From: Defluviitaleaceae bacterium | Lineage (GTDB): Bacteria; Bacillota; Clostridia; Lachnospirales; WQUN01 | NCBI GenBank assembly: GCA_009780315.1 | Contig: WRAH01000005.1 | Location: forward strand, 1 to 64,000 | DNA length: 64,000 nt | Reading direction: 5' to 3' | Shown here: positions 15,720-23,112 of the stretch, in pieces | How the letters are laid out: every line of letters begins with the position of its first letter | How positions within the stretch are numbered: the stretch's first letter is position 1 | The notes under the pieces: model-generated | The model's input: only the letters and a program-made list of their open reading frames with translations | Told to the model about the DNA's origin: nothing | Database searches by the model: none | Made by a program: the position numbers and the translations under genes

Positions 15720-16088
15720 ATGCACGACATGATAAAAGAACTTGAAGCATCTCAATTAAAGGCAGACGTGCCTAGCTTCAACATTGGTGACACGGTGCGC
15801 GTACATGCAAAAATTGTAGAAGGCGCGAAAGAAAGAATACAGGTGTTTGAAGGTGTAGTACTTAAACGCCAAAATGGGGGAGTACGCGAAACTTTTACAG
15901 TTCGCCGTCTTTCCAGTGGAATTGGTGTAGAAAAAACCTGGCCTTTACATTCACCAAGAGTTGACAGAGTAGAAGTAGTACGTCGTGGTGTTGTTCGCCG
16001 TGCCAAGCTTTTCTATTTGCGTGACAGAATTGGTAAAGCTGCAAAGGTAAAAGAAGCTATTTTTGCTAAACCTAAGAAGAACGCTTAA
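15720..16088 (+). CDS. rplS: 50S ribosomal protein L19
   Basis: Ribosomal protein bL19 at the 30S/50S interface, 122 residues. It is recognised by '[18 protein letters not shown]', '[16 protein letters not shown]' and '[20 protein letters not shown]'. ACGGAGGA lies before the ATG at 15720; a second ATG three codons on is a weaker candidate. First gene of rplS-lepB-rbgA, the distal part of the ffh-rpsP-khpA-rimM-trmD-rplS-lepB-rbgA order found in many Firmicutes. Confidence 0.97.
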   Translation: MHDMIKELEASQLKADVPSFNIGDTVRVHAKIVEGAKERIQVFEGVVLKRQNGGVRETFTVRRLSSGIGVEKTWPLHSPRVDRVEVVRRGVVRRAKLFYLRDRIGKAAKVKEAIFAKPKKNA

Positions 16089-16094
16089 TGAAGG

Positions 16095-16643
16095 ATGCTT
16101 AAAAATCGCATCGAAAACCCAATGCTAAGAGGCATAGTAGAGTGGTTGATTGCCATTGCATTTGCCGCTCTATTATTCTTTGTGGTGCGTTCATTTTTGT
16201 TTCGTGTTGCCCATGTGAATGGAAATTCAATGGAGCCAACTTTAAGTCATGGTGATATGGTGGTATTAAATAGACTGTCATATTTATTTTCTGTACCTCG
16301 TGTAGATGATATCGTGGCTTTTCCTTTTGCAGAAAACCCGTCTGAATTTTACATCAAACGGGTTATTGCTGTGCCTGGGGATATGGTTGATTTGCAAAAT
16401 GGCGTATTTTTAATTAACGGGATACCCCTTGTTGATGACTTTTCATTAGAACCCATTGTTTCATTTGGTGATATTCGTTTTCCAACTACGATAGAAGCAG
16501 GGCATTTCTTTGTCCTTGGTGATAATAGAAATGCAAGTATGGATAGTCGGTTTGCTTCTGTAGGCAATGTTCCTGCACGTGATATGGTAGGCAGAGTTGC
16601 TGTGCGTATTTTTCCTTTCAATAGGCTAGGGGGGGTGGACTAA
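16095..16643 (+). CDS. lepB: Signal peptidase I
   Basis: Membrane serine/lysine-dyad protease that removes signal peptides at the outer face of the membrane. It has 182 residues with one N-terminal TM helix (about 13-36). Catalytic Ser45 is in 'NGNSMEPTL' and Lys88 in 'FYIKRVIAVPGD'; the conserved 'LGDNRNASMDSR' box follows. The ATG at 16095 overlaps a weak AAGG, so translation may depend on coupling to rplS (6-bp gap). The stop overlaps the rbgA start as TAATG. Confidence 0.95.
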   Translation: MLKNRIENPMLRGIVEWLIAIAFAALLFFVVRSFLFRVAHVNGNSMEPTLSHGDMVVLNRLSYLFSVPRVDDIVAFPFAENPSEFYIKRVIAVPGDMVDLQNGVFLINGIPLVDDFSLEPIVSFGDIRFPTTIEAGHFFVLGDNRNASMDSRFASVGNVPARDMVGRVAVRIFPFNRLGGVD

Positions 16644-17518
16644 TGCAGGACATCCAGTGGTATCCGGGGCATATGACCAAAACCAAACGGATGCTTTTGA
16701 CACAAATGGGACTTATAGATGTAGTCATTGAGCTTTTAGATGCTAGAGTTCCGCTGTCTAGTAAAAATCCTGATATTGACACCCTTGCCAAAGATAAAAA
16801 ACGTGTACTTTTACTCAATAAATCTGATTTGGCTGATGATGTAATGACTGCGCGTTGGGAAGCACATTTCCGCCAGCAGGGTTTTTTTACATTACCTATC
16901 AATGCAAAGGATAATGATAAAAAAAAGAGCGGTACAGCAAAATTATCTACCCTTTTAAAAGAAATCATGCGTCCAAAAGTTGAACAGCAAAAAAAACGCG
17001 GGCGCATTGGTGCGCCCATTCGTGCAATGATTGTTGGTATTCCGAATGTGGGTAAATCTACTTTTATTAACCAGCTATCAGGACGCGCAAGTACAATTGC
17101 TGCCGATAAACCTGGTGTCACTCGGGGACGGCAATGGATTAAAGTAGGCAGTGATTTTGACCTCTTAGACACGCCTGGCGTACTTTGGCCTAAGTTTGAT
17201 GACCAACAAGTGGGCATTCGTCTTGCTTGTACCGGTGCGATTTCAGACGGTGTACTTGACAAAATAACCCTTGCGGCACATTTACTAAACTTATTAACCA
17301 ACATAGACCCTGCTATCATAGAGAAGCGTTATAAGGTAACGGCTGCACATAATGTAGAGGGTGAAGCTGCCCTAACGCTTTTAACGGAAATAGGTAGTGC
17401 AAGAGGTTTTAAAATGAAGGGTGGCATAATAGATTTAGAACGTGCCGCCATCATTCTTTTAGATGAATTTCGTGGCGGCAAACTAGGGCGAATTTCCCTA
17501 GAATGGCCAAATAAATAA
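16643..17518 (+). CDS. rbgA: Ribosome biogenesis GTPase YlqF/RbgA
   Basis: Circularly permuted GTPase required for late 50S maturation (L16 insertion) in Firmicutes. It has 291 residues, with motif order G4 'NKSDLAD' (about 56), G1 'GIPNVGKST' (about 131), then G3 'DTPGVLWP'. The N-terminal 'IQWYPGHMTKTKRML' is the family hallmark. The start overlaps the lepB stop by one base, behind a GGGGGGTGG purine run. A strong terminator follows. Confidence 0.97.
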   Translation: MQDIQWYPGHMTKTKRMLLTQMGLIDVVIELLDARVPLSSKNPDIDTLAKDKKRVLLLNKSDLADDVMTARWEAHFRQQGFFTLPINAKDNDKKKSGTAKLSTLLKEIMRPKVEQQKKRGRIGAPIRAMIVGIPNVGKSTFINQLSGRASTIAADKPGVTRGRQWIKVGSDFDLLDTPGVLWPKFDDQQVGIRLACTGAISDGVLDKITLAAHLLNLLTNIDPAIIEKRYKVTAAHNVEGEAALTLLTEIGSARGFKMKGGIIDLERAAIILLDEFRGGKLGRISLEWPNK

Positions 17519-17529
17519 AGGGCATAATA

Positions 17530-17559
17530 AAAGACGCATACAAAAATGCGTCTTTTTTA
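17530..17559 (+). terminator. Intrinsic terminator of rplS-lepB-rbgA
   Basis: AAAGACGCAT/ATGCGTCTTT, a perfect 10-bp stem with a six-base loop, followed by T residues. It begins 12 bp after the rbgA stop. Confidence 0.93.
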
Positions 17560-17591
17560 TTTTTAGATTTATCTTTGGAGGGATATTGTAA

Positions 17592-17723
17592 ATGGATATT
17601 AACTGCACGCATAAATGCTTCTACCAACATGACGGCAAATGCACCTTAAAAGAACTTTCATCTTACAGTAATACAGCACAAGCGTCACCAGATGTAGATT
17701 GCCCGTATTACTTGGTAAGTTAA
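17592..17723 (+). CDS. Small cysteine-rich protein (43 residues)
   Basis: A short reading frame behind a strong TTGGAGGG box. The product has four cysteines: Cys5 and Cys9 (CTHKC), Cys17 (DGKC) and Cys38 (VDCPYY). The pattern Cx3C-x7-C...C resembles small conserved clostridial Cys-rich proteins, which are sometimes mis-annotated as dehydratases; it may bind metal or an Fe-S cluster. It lies after the rbgA terminator, so it needs its own promoter, and is convergent with the amidase gene whose stop is 8 bp away. No function is known to me. Confidence 0.65.
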   Translation: MDINCTHKCFYQHDGKCTLKELSSYSNTAQASPDVDCPYYLVS

Positions 17724-17730
17724 GCACAAC

Positions 17731-19923
17731 TCATCGATTTGGAGGATGTGTGGCAAAAGATTCAACGATTCCGCTATAAATAGCATGTGCGATTTGCCAC
17801 TGAAATTGTGTTTCGCGCATTCTTGCAGCTTCTTCTATATTGGTAATGAAGCCTAATTCTAAAAGCGCGGCAGGCATATTGGTATCACGTAAAACTACAA
17901 TTTCATTTCCTGCAAATAAACCACGGGAATGGGCATTTGTAGCGTCTATTTTTTGGCGTTGCATGATTGTTGCAAGCTGGCGGCTGTCTATATTATGGTT
18001 GCCAGCTTGTTCACGTGCGCTAATGCTATACCAAGTTTCAATACCATGTACATGGGTGAGATGTGCGTCAACAGCATTTACATGAATTGAGATAAATAAA
18101 TCAGCTTCAAGATTATTTGCAAACTCTGCACGTCTTGGGTTAGCCACTGTTGAATCATCATGACGTGTCATATATGCCCGAATAAATGGGTCAGCATTCA
18201 AAAGTTGCATGACTTTTTGGGAAATTCCAAGTACATAATGGGACTCTACAATACCGTTGTGACTTGTACCAGGGTCACTTCCCCCATGCCCAGGGTCAAT
18301 GACCACAATAAAAGGGAAAATTTCTCTTGGCAAATGGGCGCGTATAATAAAATAATCGGCATTTTCATGGACAGTAAATGTTAAAACTCGGGATGTATTA
18401 AATGTTAGTAATACATCTCCGTTTGCCGCACGTGAAACATTTACAGCGTTAATATAACCATCAAGAATACTAAGTTCACCACGTCCAATGACATCTGCGG
18501 AAGGTGGTAAAACAACCGTATAGCGATATCTCAAGTATTCATCAATATGTTGTACATTATCAATCTGCATTGCAAAATCCCGTGAAATAAGCAATTCTCG
18601 GCGTGTGGAGTCATATCTAACCCCTGTAATTCCATGATGCATGACAAAGACGACAGCATTCGTACTGTGGGCAACGCTGAATGAAGGCCAGTTGTTGCCT
18701 ACAAATACATTGATATAGGACGTACCATTGGCGCGTTGTCCTACTGTGAAATGGGATGCAAAAACGCCATTAGGCACAATACCACCAATGGTTTCTATTG
18801 ACGCATTTTCAATGTTAATGGTTATGAATTGGGGAAAACCCTCTGTTGAAATGCTAATTGAAGGAAGTACATCACCTTGAATCAATAATGAATCTGAAGT
18901 AGTATCTGAATGGGCAATAATTTCTGTAATTCTATTGGGTGAAAATGAAATCGTAAGGACTTGCCTATCAGCAGAAAGTCCTACACTAAATTCTGCTGAC
19001 CCAACAACATCAAAAACTACACGTGTCACCCTTGGTGCTGTATTTGTAAATTGTGATGCACGAACGCCGCTAATTGGCACAGTCGTATCAACATAATGGG
19101 TACCACAAATCAGTGATATTGCATTGTTAATATCCACGACTAATCGATTGTCAGGTAAGACAAAATAATTTGCACCAGTAATAGGTGATGACGCTACAAC
19201 TACATAAGCCGCCGCCCCTGTTTCCTGCGGGGTACGAATGGCGGTTATCATTGTCTCAGGATGGGAGACGGTTGTAATTGGCGTTGTTGATACACTGCGT
19301 GCGAGATTTAGGTCGTTACCTTCTGGCGCAACTAAAATTGCATTGGGTGGCGGCAACTCGTTTGGTGCGCCTTCCCATGGAAGTTCATCTTTATCTGATT
19401 CATAAATATTATTGGGTGGTTCATTAGGTACAGTAGAAGGGGGAAGGGGTATAATTTCTGTTCCATTTTCATCTCCGTTGCCATTATACTCACCATCTGA
19501 ATTTATAATTGCAGAACGTGTGGTTTCGCACCAGTCAACATCCAACCCAAATGCTTCTGCTGGAAATCTTAACGGAATAAGTGTGCGGTCATCAATAACA
19601 ATAGGTGCGACTTGCATCATAATAGACTGTCCATTAAGCCGTGCTTCACGCAAACCAACAGTCATAACAAGCACATCATCAGCATAGCGGACAGTGACTT
19701 GACGATGTCCTTCATGCCAACCTATAACTCCGCCAACGCGCTCAAAAACATCACGTGCAGGTACCATCACACGGTCATCAATAATAACCGGTGATGCAGA
19801 CATATTATGTACTTCTTGCCCATCAATAATCAGTCTAATATTTGTCCCGTAAGCAACCACGGGAAACAAGCTAACAAAAATCATTGCTAATGTGTAAATA
19901 AGTAAAAGTTTCAAGTTTTTCAT
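17731..19923 (-). CDS. Secreted N-acetylmuramoyl-L-alanine amidase with stalk and AMIN domains
   Basis: A 730-residue exported cell-wall amidase. Signal peptide about 1-26. Residues 27-140 are a copper-amine-oxidase-N-like repeat ('PVIIDDRVMVPARDVFERVGG', then 'PIVIDDRTLIPLRFPAEAFG'), a wall- or envelope-binding stalk common in Clostridia. An acidic/Pro/Asn linker follows, then one or two AMIN-like beta domains (about 240-510). Residues 537-730 are the amidase_3 domain, with His in DPGHGG, Glu in 'GIVESHYVL', His in 'SIHVN' and catalytic Glu in 'LLELGF'. All zinc ligands are intact. Expected to act in daughter-cell separation or sporulation. No promoter was pinned down. Confidence 0.9.
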   Translation of the reverse strand: MKNLKLLLIYTLAMIFVSLFPVVAYGTNIRLIIDGQEVHNMSASPVIIDDRVMVPARDVFERVGGVIGWHEGHRQVTVRYADDVLVMTVGLREARLNGQSIMMQVAPIVIDDRTLIPLRFPAEAFGLDVDWCETTRSAIINSDGEYNGNGDENGTEIIPLPPSTVPNEPPNNIYESDKDELPWEGAPNELPPPNAILVAPEGNDLNLARSVSTTPITTVSHPETMITAIRTPQETGAAAYVVVASSPITGANYFVLPDNRLVVDINNAISLICGTHYVDTTVPISGVRASQFTNTAPRVTRVVFDVVGSAEFSVGLSADRQVLTISFSPNRITEIIAHSDTTSDSLLIQGDVLPSISISTEGFPQFITINIENASIETIGGIVPNGVFASHFTVGQRANGTSYINVFVGNNWPSFSVAHSTNAVVFVMHHGITGVRYDSTRRELLISRDFAMQIDNVQHIDEYLRYRYTVVLPPSADVIGRGELSILDGYINAVNVSRAANGDVLLTFNTSRVLTFTVHENADYFIIRAHLPREIFPFIVVIDPGHGGSDPGTSHNGIVESHYVLGISQKVMQLLNADPFIRAYMTRHDDSTVANPRRAEFANNLEADLFISIHVNAVDAHLTHVHGIETWYSISAREQAGNHNIDSRQLATIMQRQKIDATNAHSRGLFAGNEIVVLRDTNMPAALLELGFITNIEEAARMRETQFQWQIAHAIYSGIVESFATHPPNR

Positions 19924-19971
19924 ATTTCACCCTCCCGATTTATGTCGAGTTATCAGGAAGATATCATATAC

Positions 19972-20003
19972 AAAAAAAAACCGCTACGCAATATGCGCAA
20001 CGG
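19972..20003 (-). terminator. Intrinsic terminator of hup
   Basis: Nine-pair stem with G-U pairs (CCGTTGCGC...GCGTAGCGG) followed on the minus strand by nine T, 28 bp after the hup stop. Confidence 0.88.
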
Positions 20004-20030
20004 AATTGTAAGAAATTACACTAAAAAATA

Positions 20031-20309
20031 TTATTTGCTGTTTACAGCATCTTTAAGCTTTTTGCCAACTTTAAAACGTGGTGCTTTTGATGCAGCAATT
20101 TTCATAGGCTCACCTGATTGTGGGTTGCGGCCTTCACGTTCGGCACGTTCTACAACATCAATGGTAAGGAATCCTACCAACTGAACCTTCTGGCCTTCTA
20201 CCAGTGCATTAGTAACGACTTCCTCAAAGGCTGTGAGAAATTTCTCTGCATCCTTTTTTGTTAGGTCGGATTTTGCCGCTACTGCCGCAATAAGTTCCGT
20301 TTTGTTCAT
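20031..20309 (-). CDS. hup: DNA-binding protein HU
   Basis: Histone-like nucleoid protein of 92 residues; the dimer bends DNA. 'MNKTELIAAVAAKSDLTKKDAEKF' and the beta-arm 'RAEREGRNPQSGEPMKIAASKAPRF' are typical, including the intercalating Pro (GRNPQ). RBS GGAGGA. It has its own strong promoter and terminator although it lies in the conserved spoVT-mazG-hup neighbourhood. Confidence 0.97.
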   Translation of the reverse strand: MNKTELIAAVAAKSDLTKKDAEKFLTAFEEVVTNALVEGQKVQLVGFLTIDVVERAEREGRNPQSGEPMKIAASKAPRFKVGKKLKDAVNSK

Positions 20310-20400
20310 TCCATTATCCTCCTTTAATTTGAGCCACTAAGGGCAGAAAAACATTTATACTGCCGTTCCTTATCATTGGTACGGAGTACACTTTCTCGTA

Positions 20401-20429
20401 TTTATAAACTTTTCCACTGCATTTGTCAA
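20401..20429 (-). promoter_or_regulatory. SigA promoter of hup
   Basis: TTGACA and TATAAA with a 17-bp spacer on the minus strand, about 90 bp before the start codon. It sits just after the mazG stop. Confidence 0.8.
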
Positions 20430-20443
20430 GGAAAATTCAGCAT

Positions 20444-20812
20444 TTATCTTAATTTTCGCTCCTTCGCCTTGTTTGCTTCCCAAATTTTAGTAACATCATC
20501 TGCGCTTAGTGCAATGTCATCCCCAAAAACATGCGAATGACGGCGCACTAATTTATGTGAAATGCCATCAAGAATATCATCAAAAGTAAATGCTCCTGCC
20601 TTCTCTGCTAATTTAGAGTGAAAAGCGACTTGTAATAATAAATCGCCTAATTCTTCTTTTAATGATTCCATATCTTTTTTGTCGATGGCTTCTATCACCT
20701 CATTGCTTTCTTCTATCAGATAGGGTTTCATGCTTTCATGGGTTTGTTCTTTATCCCAAGGGCAGCCATTTTCGCCAAGCAAAGTGTCCAATAGTTTTAA
20801 AAATTCGTTCAT
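20444..20812 (-). CDS. mazG: MazG-family nucleotide pyrophosphohydrolase, single domain
   Basis: A 122-residue protein equal to one MazG domain. It contains 'NGCPWDKEQTHESMKPYLIEE', the metal-binding EExxE ('EESNEV') and ExxD ('EELGDLL'), and 'RRHSHVFGD'. MazG enzymes hydrolyse (d)NTPs to monophosphates for pool cleaning. Full-length MazG carries two such domains; here only the N-terminal type is present. Start set at 20812, 5 nt after GGAGG; a further in-frame ATG at 20824 lacks an RBS. Confidence 0.9.
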   Translation of the reverse strand: MNEFLKLLDTLLGENGCPWDKEQTHESMKPYLIEESNEVIEAIDKKDMESLKEELGDLLLQVAFHSKLAEKAGAFTFDDILDGISHKLVRRHSHVFGDDIALSADDVTKIWEANKAKERKLR

Positions 20813-20832
20813 ATATACCTCCAATTCAACAT

Positions 20833-20863
20833 TAAAAAAACCGCGCTAACATTTGCGCGGTTT
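20833..20863 (-). terminator. Intrinsic terminator of spoVT
   Basis: AAACCGCGC/GCGCGGTTT stem with an eight-base loop and a T-run on the minus strand, 10 bp after the spoVT stop. It separates spoVT from mazG. Confidence 0.9.
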
Positions 20864-20872
20864 GAGTATACA

Positions 20873-21418
20873 CTATTGTTCCATTTGCCGTCCAAGAAAA
20901 TTTGCCGCGCTTACTGCAAGTTTGCCTTCTACTTCACCCATTTTTTTATCTGGTGAGAGTAGCACAACGGCTCCAAGGACATCACCCTCGGCGATGATAG
21001 GCGCGATATATTCATTGCTGTAAGTGCTTGGGTCATCTTCTTCAAGAATCGGTACAAAGGTTGCGTCACTGCGCGTTGCAGATACTGCATTGCGCTGATT
21101 GATTGCGCGTTCTAGGGCAGGGGAGATATTTTTATCTAAAAATTCTTTTTTCCCGCCGCCTGAAACGGCAATGATTTGGTCTTTATCTACAATACAGGTA
21201 ATATGACCTGATGTTTGACTAAGTGTTTCAGCATATTCTTTTGCAAATGTGCCAAGTTCGCCAATTGGAGAATATTTTTTCAAAATAATTTCGCCTTCAC
21301 GGTCAGTAAAAATTTCCAATGGGTCGCCTTCACGAATTCTCATGGTTCTTCTAATTTCTTTTGGTATAACAACCCTTCCAAGGTCGTCAATTCTCCTTAC
21401 AATACCAGTCGCTTTCAA
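20873..21418 (-). CDS. spoVT: Stage V sporulation protein T
   Basis: Transcription factor of the forespore and spore-coat/germination programme. It has 181 residues: an N-terminal AbrB swapped-hairpin DNA-binding domain (1-50, 'RRIDDLGRVVIPKEIRRTM') and a C-terminal GAF-like domain (about 55-178). Length and architecture match SpoVT rather than AbrB/Abh, which lack the GAF domain. RBS AAGGAGG. The neighbours mazG and hup recur next to spoVT in Clostridia. In Bacillus it is transcribed by SigG; a SigG-like sequence lies upstream. Confidence 0.96.
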   Translation of the reverse strand: MKATGIVRRIDDLGRVVIPKEIRRTMRIREGDPLEIFTDREGEIILKKYSPIGELGTFAKEYAETLSQTSGHITCIVDKDQIIAVSGGGKKEFLDKNISPALERAINQRNAVSATRSDATFVPILEEDDPSTYSNEYIAPIIAEGDVLGAVVLLSPDKKMGEVEGKLAVSAANFLGRQMEQ

Positions 21419-21475
21419 TCAGTATTCCTCCTTGAATTTCGCTAATATATTAAAATATTTATCTTGAGCTTTTCA

Positions 21476-21505
21476 TATTATCTGTAAAAGTTTCAGTAAA
21501 TATAC
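21476..21505 (-). promoter_or_regulatory. Possible SigG-type promoter of spoVT
   Basis: On the minus strand GTATA is followed after 18 bp by GATAATA, close to the SigG consensus (GHATR...CATNHTA). It lies about 58 bp before the spoVT start. Inference from sequence likeness only. Confidence 0.35.
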
Positions 21506-21535
21506 AAGAAAAGGAGCTGTTAAAACAACAGCCCC
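21506..21535 (-). terminator. Intrinsic terminator of infC-rpmI-rplT
   Basis: GGGGCTGTT/AACAGCTCC stem with a five-base loop, then TTTTCTT on the minus strand, 26 bp after the rplT stop. Confidence 0.88.
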
Positions 21536-21560
21536 CATGAAGTTTAATAAATCTTAATTT

Positions 21561-21911
21561 TTATGCGGTACGCGCCATTTCTGCAAGTTTTGCAAATGCT
21601 TTGGCATCGTTTATAGCCATTTCGGATAAAATTTTTCTGTTGATATCAACACCGGCTTTTTTCAAGCCGCTCATGAAACGGCTATAGCTTAAACCATGCT
21701 CACGTGCAGCGGCATTGATACGTGTAATCCATAAACGGCGATATTCACGTTTTGTCTGCTTGCGCCCTGCAAATGCTGCTGCCATAGCCCGCATTACTGC
21801 TTGTTTGGCTACACGATATTGTTTACTGCGCGCACCGCGATAACCACGGGCAAGCTTTAATGTTTTTTTATGTCTTTTGCGTGAGTGCAATGCACCTTTT
21901 ATTCTAGCCAT
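21561..21911 (-). CDS. rplT: 50S ribosomal protein L20
   Basis: Ribosomal protein bL20, 116 residues, needed early in 50S assembly. '[21 protein letters not shown]' and '[20 protein letters not shown]' are diagnostic. In Firmicutes L20 also represses its own operon by binding the infC leader. Last gene of infC-rpmI-rplT; AGGAGG lies upstream. Confidence 0.98.
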   Translation of the reverse strand: MARIKGALHSRKRHKKTLKLARGYRGARSKQYRVAKQAVMRAMAAAFAGRKQTKREYRRLWITRINAAAREHGLSYSRFMSGLKKAGVDINRKILSEMAINDAKAFAKLAEMARTA

Positions 21912-21933
21912 ATTTTAAAATCCTCCTTGTAAT

Positions 21934-22131
21934 TTAAGCGTAAGGCAACATTTGCCTTACTGCTGCTTCGTTCGTTTTGTCTACAATACCCGCTTGACGA
22001 AGCCCCATTTTACGTTTAGGGGATTTCTTGGTTAGGATATGCTGTTTACCTGCTTTGCCATACTTAAACTTACCTGTGCCAGTGACTTTAAATCGCTTTT
22101 TAGCCGCCTTTTTTGTTTTTAACTTAGGCAT
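21934..22131 (-). CDS. rpmI: 50S ribosomal protein L35
   Basis: Ribosomal protein bL35, 65 residues, very basic ('[20 protein letters not shown]' and '[16 protein letters not shown]'). The start follows the infC stop by 1 bp; AAGGAG sits inside the infC 3' end, indicating coupled translation. Confidence 0.98.
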   Translation of the reverse strand: MPKLKTKKAAKKRFKVTGTGKFKYGKAGKQHILTKKSPKRKMGLRQAGIVDKTNEAAVRQMLPYA

Positions 22132-22132
22132 A

Positions 22133-22708
22133 TTATGACTCCTTATTTTCCAGTTTTTCTTGCTTTTCTCGTTCTTTTTCCATTTTATCTTTTTCCGCTT
22201 GGGTCTTTGGTGCCATAAACATTGCCATAGACCTAGCCTCCATTTTTGGCGGCTTTTCTACATTGCCATGTTCAGCAAGTTTTTGAGCAATGTTATTCAT
22301 GATACCGTATGCTACTTCTGTGCGTCCAAGTTCGCGCCCACGGAAACGGATTGTGACTTTTACCTTGTCTCCATCTTTTAAAAACCCAGTGGCTTTTTTC
22401 ACTTTTACACCAATATCATGAGTGTCTGTGTTTGGAGAAAGGCGAATTTCTTTAATGTCAACCGTCCGCTGTTTTTTTCTGGCTTCTTTTTCTTTTTTCG
22501 ACTGTTCAAACCTGAACTTGCTGTAGTCCATGATCTTACAAACCGGTGGTTTTGCCGTTGGCGAAATCTTTACCAAGTCCAGCCGTTTTTCATCTGCAAG
22601 ACGCTGTGCATCACGCCCAGGCATTACACCCAGCTGCGTCCCATCTGCATCAATAAGCCGTACCTCACGGTCTCGGATTTGCTCGTTGATCATTAAGTCG
22701 GTAATAAT
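22133..22708 (-). CDS. infC: Translation initiation factor IF-3, AUU start
   Basis: IF-3 prevents subunit association and checks start-codon fidelity. The in-frame ATG at 22693 ([15 protein letters not shown]) has no nearby RBS. AAGGAG (complement of 22716-22721) is followed after 7 nt by ATT at 22708, itself just after an in-frame TAG. Starting there gives 191 residues beginning (M)[16 protein letters not shown], which lines up with the longer N-terminus of other Firmicute IF-3 proteins. AUU is the classical rare start of infC, discriminated against by IF-3 itself, giving autoregulation. Conserved '[18 protein letters not shown]' and the C-terminal domain are present. Confidence 0.93.
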   Translation of the reverse strand: MITDLMINEQIRDREVRLIDADGTQLGVMPGRDAQRLADEKRLDLVKISPTAKPPVCKIMDYSKFRFEQSKKEKEARKKQRTVDIKEIRLSPNTDTHDIGVKVKKATGFLKDGDKVKVTIRFRGRELGRTEVAYGIMNNIAQKLAEHGNVEKPPKMEARSMAMFMAPKTQAEKDKMEKEREKQEKLENKES

Positions 22709-22747
22709 CTATTCACTCCTTCAAAATTTACAGCCGCTCACGGCAAT

Positions 22748-22880
22748 AAAAAAGTAGACTGCAAAAGTCTACCACTAATTTTCCTGTAATATAGTACATC
22801 AGGCAGGAAAAGAGAATGCATTAAAGTGCAACCCGTTAGCTCAAAAAGGCGTGGGGTGAGAAGTGGTGCTTCTGCTTTGA
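22748..22880 (-). ncRNA. L20-type leader RNA with transcription attenuator (infC operon)
   Basis: The roughly 170-nt 5' leader of infC begins just after the promoter at 22886-22914. Near its end is a terminator, GTAGACT-TTTGC-AGTCTAC followed by six T (complement of 22748-22772), 40 nt before the infC start. A leader terminator in front of infC-rpmI-rplT is the known layout of the Firmicute L20 leader, where excess L20 favours termination. The antiterminator pairing was not worked out. Confidence 0.75.
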
Positions 22881-22885
22881 TAAAA

Positions 22886-22914
22886 ACTATACCATAGGAC
22901 TTTGTCAATGTAAA
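22886..22914 (-). promoter_or_regulatory. SigA-type promoter of infC operon
   Basis: TTTACA and TATAGT with 17-bp spacing on the minus strand. The stretch 22915-23015 between this and the oppA promoter is AT-rich and shows no other feature. Confidence 0.6.
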
Positions 22915-23015
22915 GCTTTTTTAAATTATGAATAATATAAATTTTAAAAATAATTTATGATTTTTTTGCTAATTGATTAAGCCTTTGTTAAATGTAACAA
23001 GAATGTAAAAATACC

Positions 23016-23044
23016 TTGCCTTTTATTGTTGGTTATGATATAAA
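23016..23044 (+). promoter_or_regulatory. SigA-type promoter of the peptide transporter operon
   Basis: TTGCCT and TATAAA with a 17-bp spacer, 69 bp before the lipoprotein start. Confidence 0.6.
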
Positions 23045-23112
23045 TGAAAAATCAGGCATGACAAATTATATGAATCATGTCTAATACATCATCTTAATGA
23101 GGAGGAAATTTG

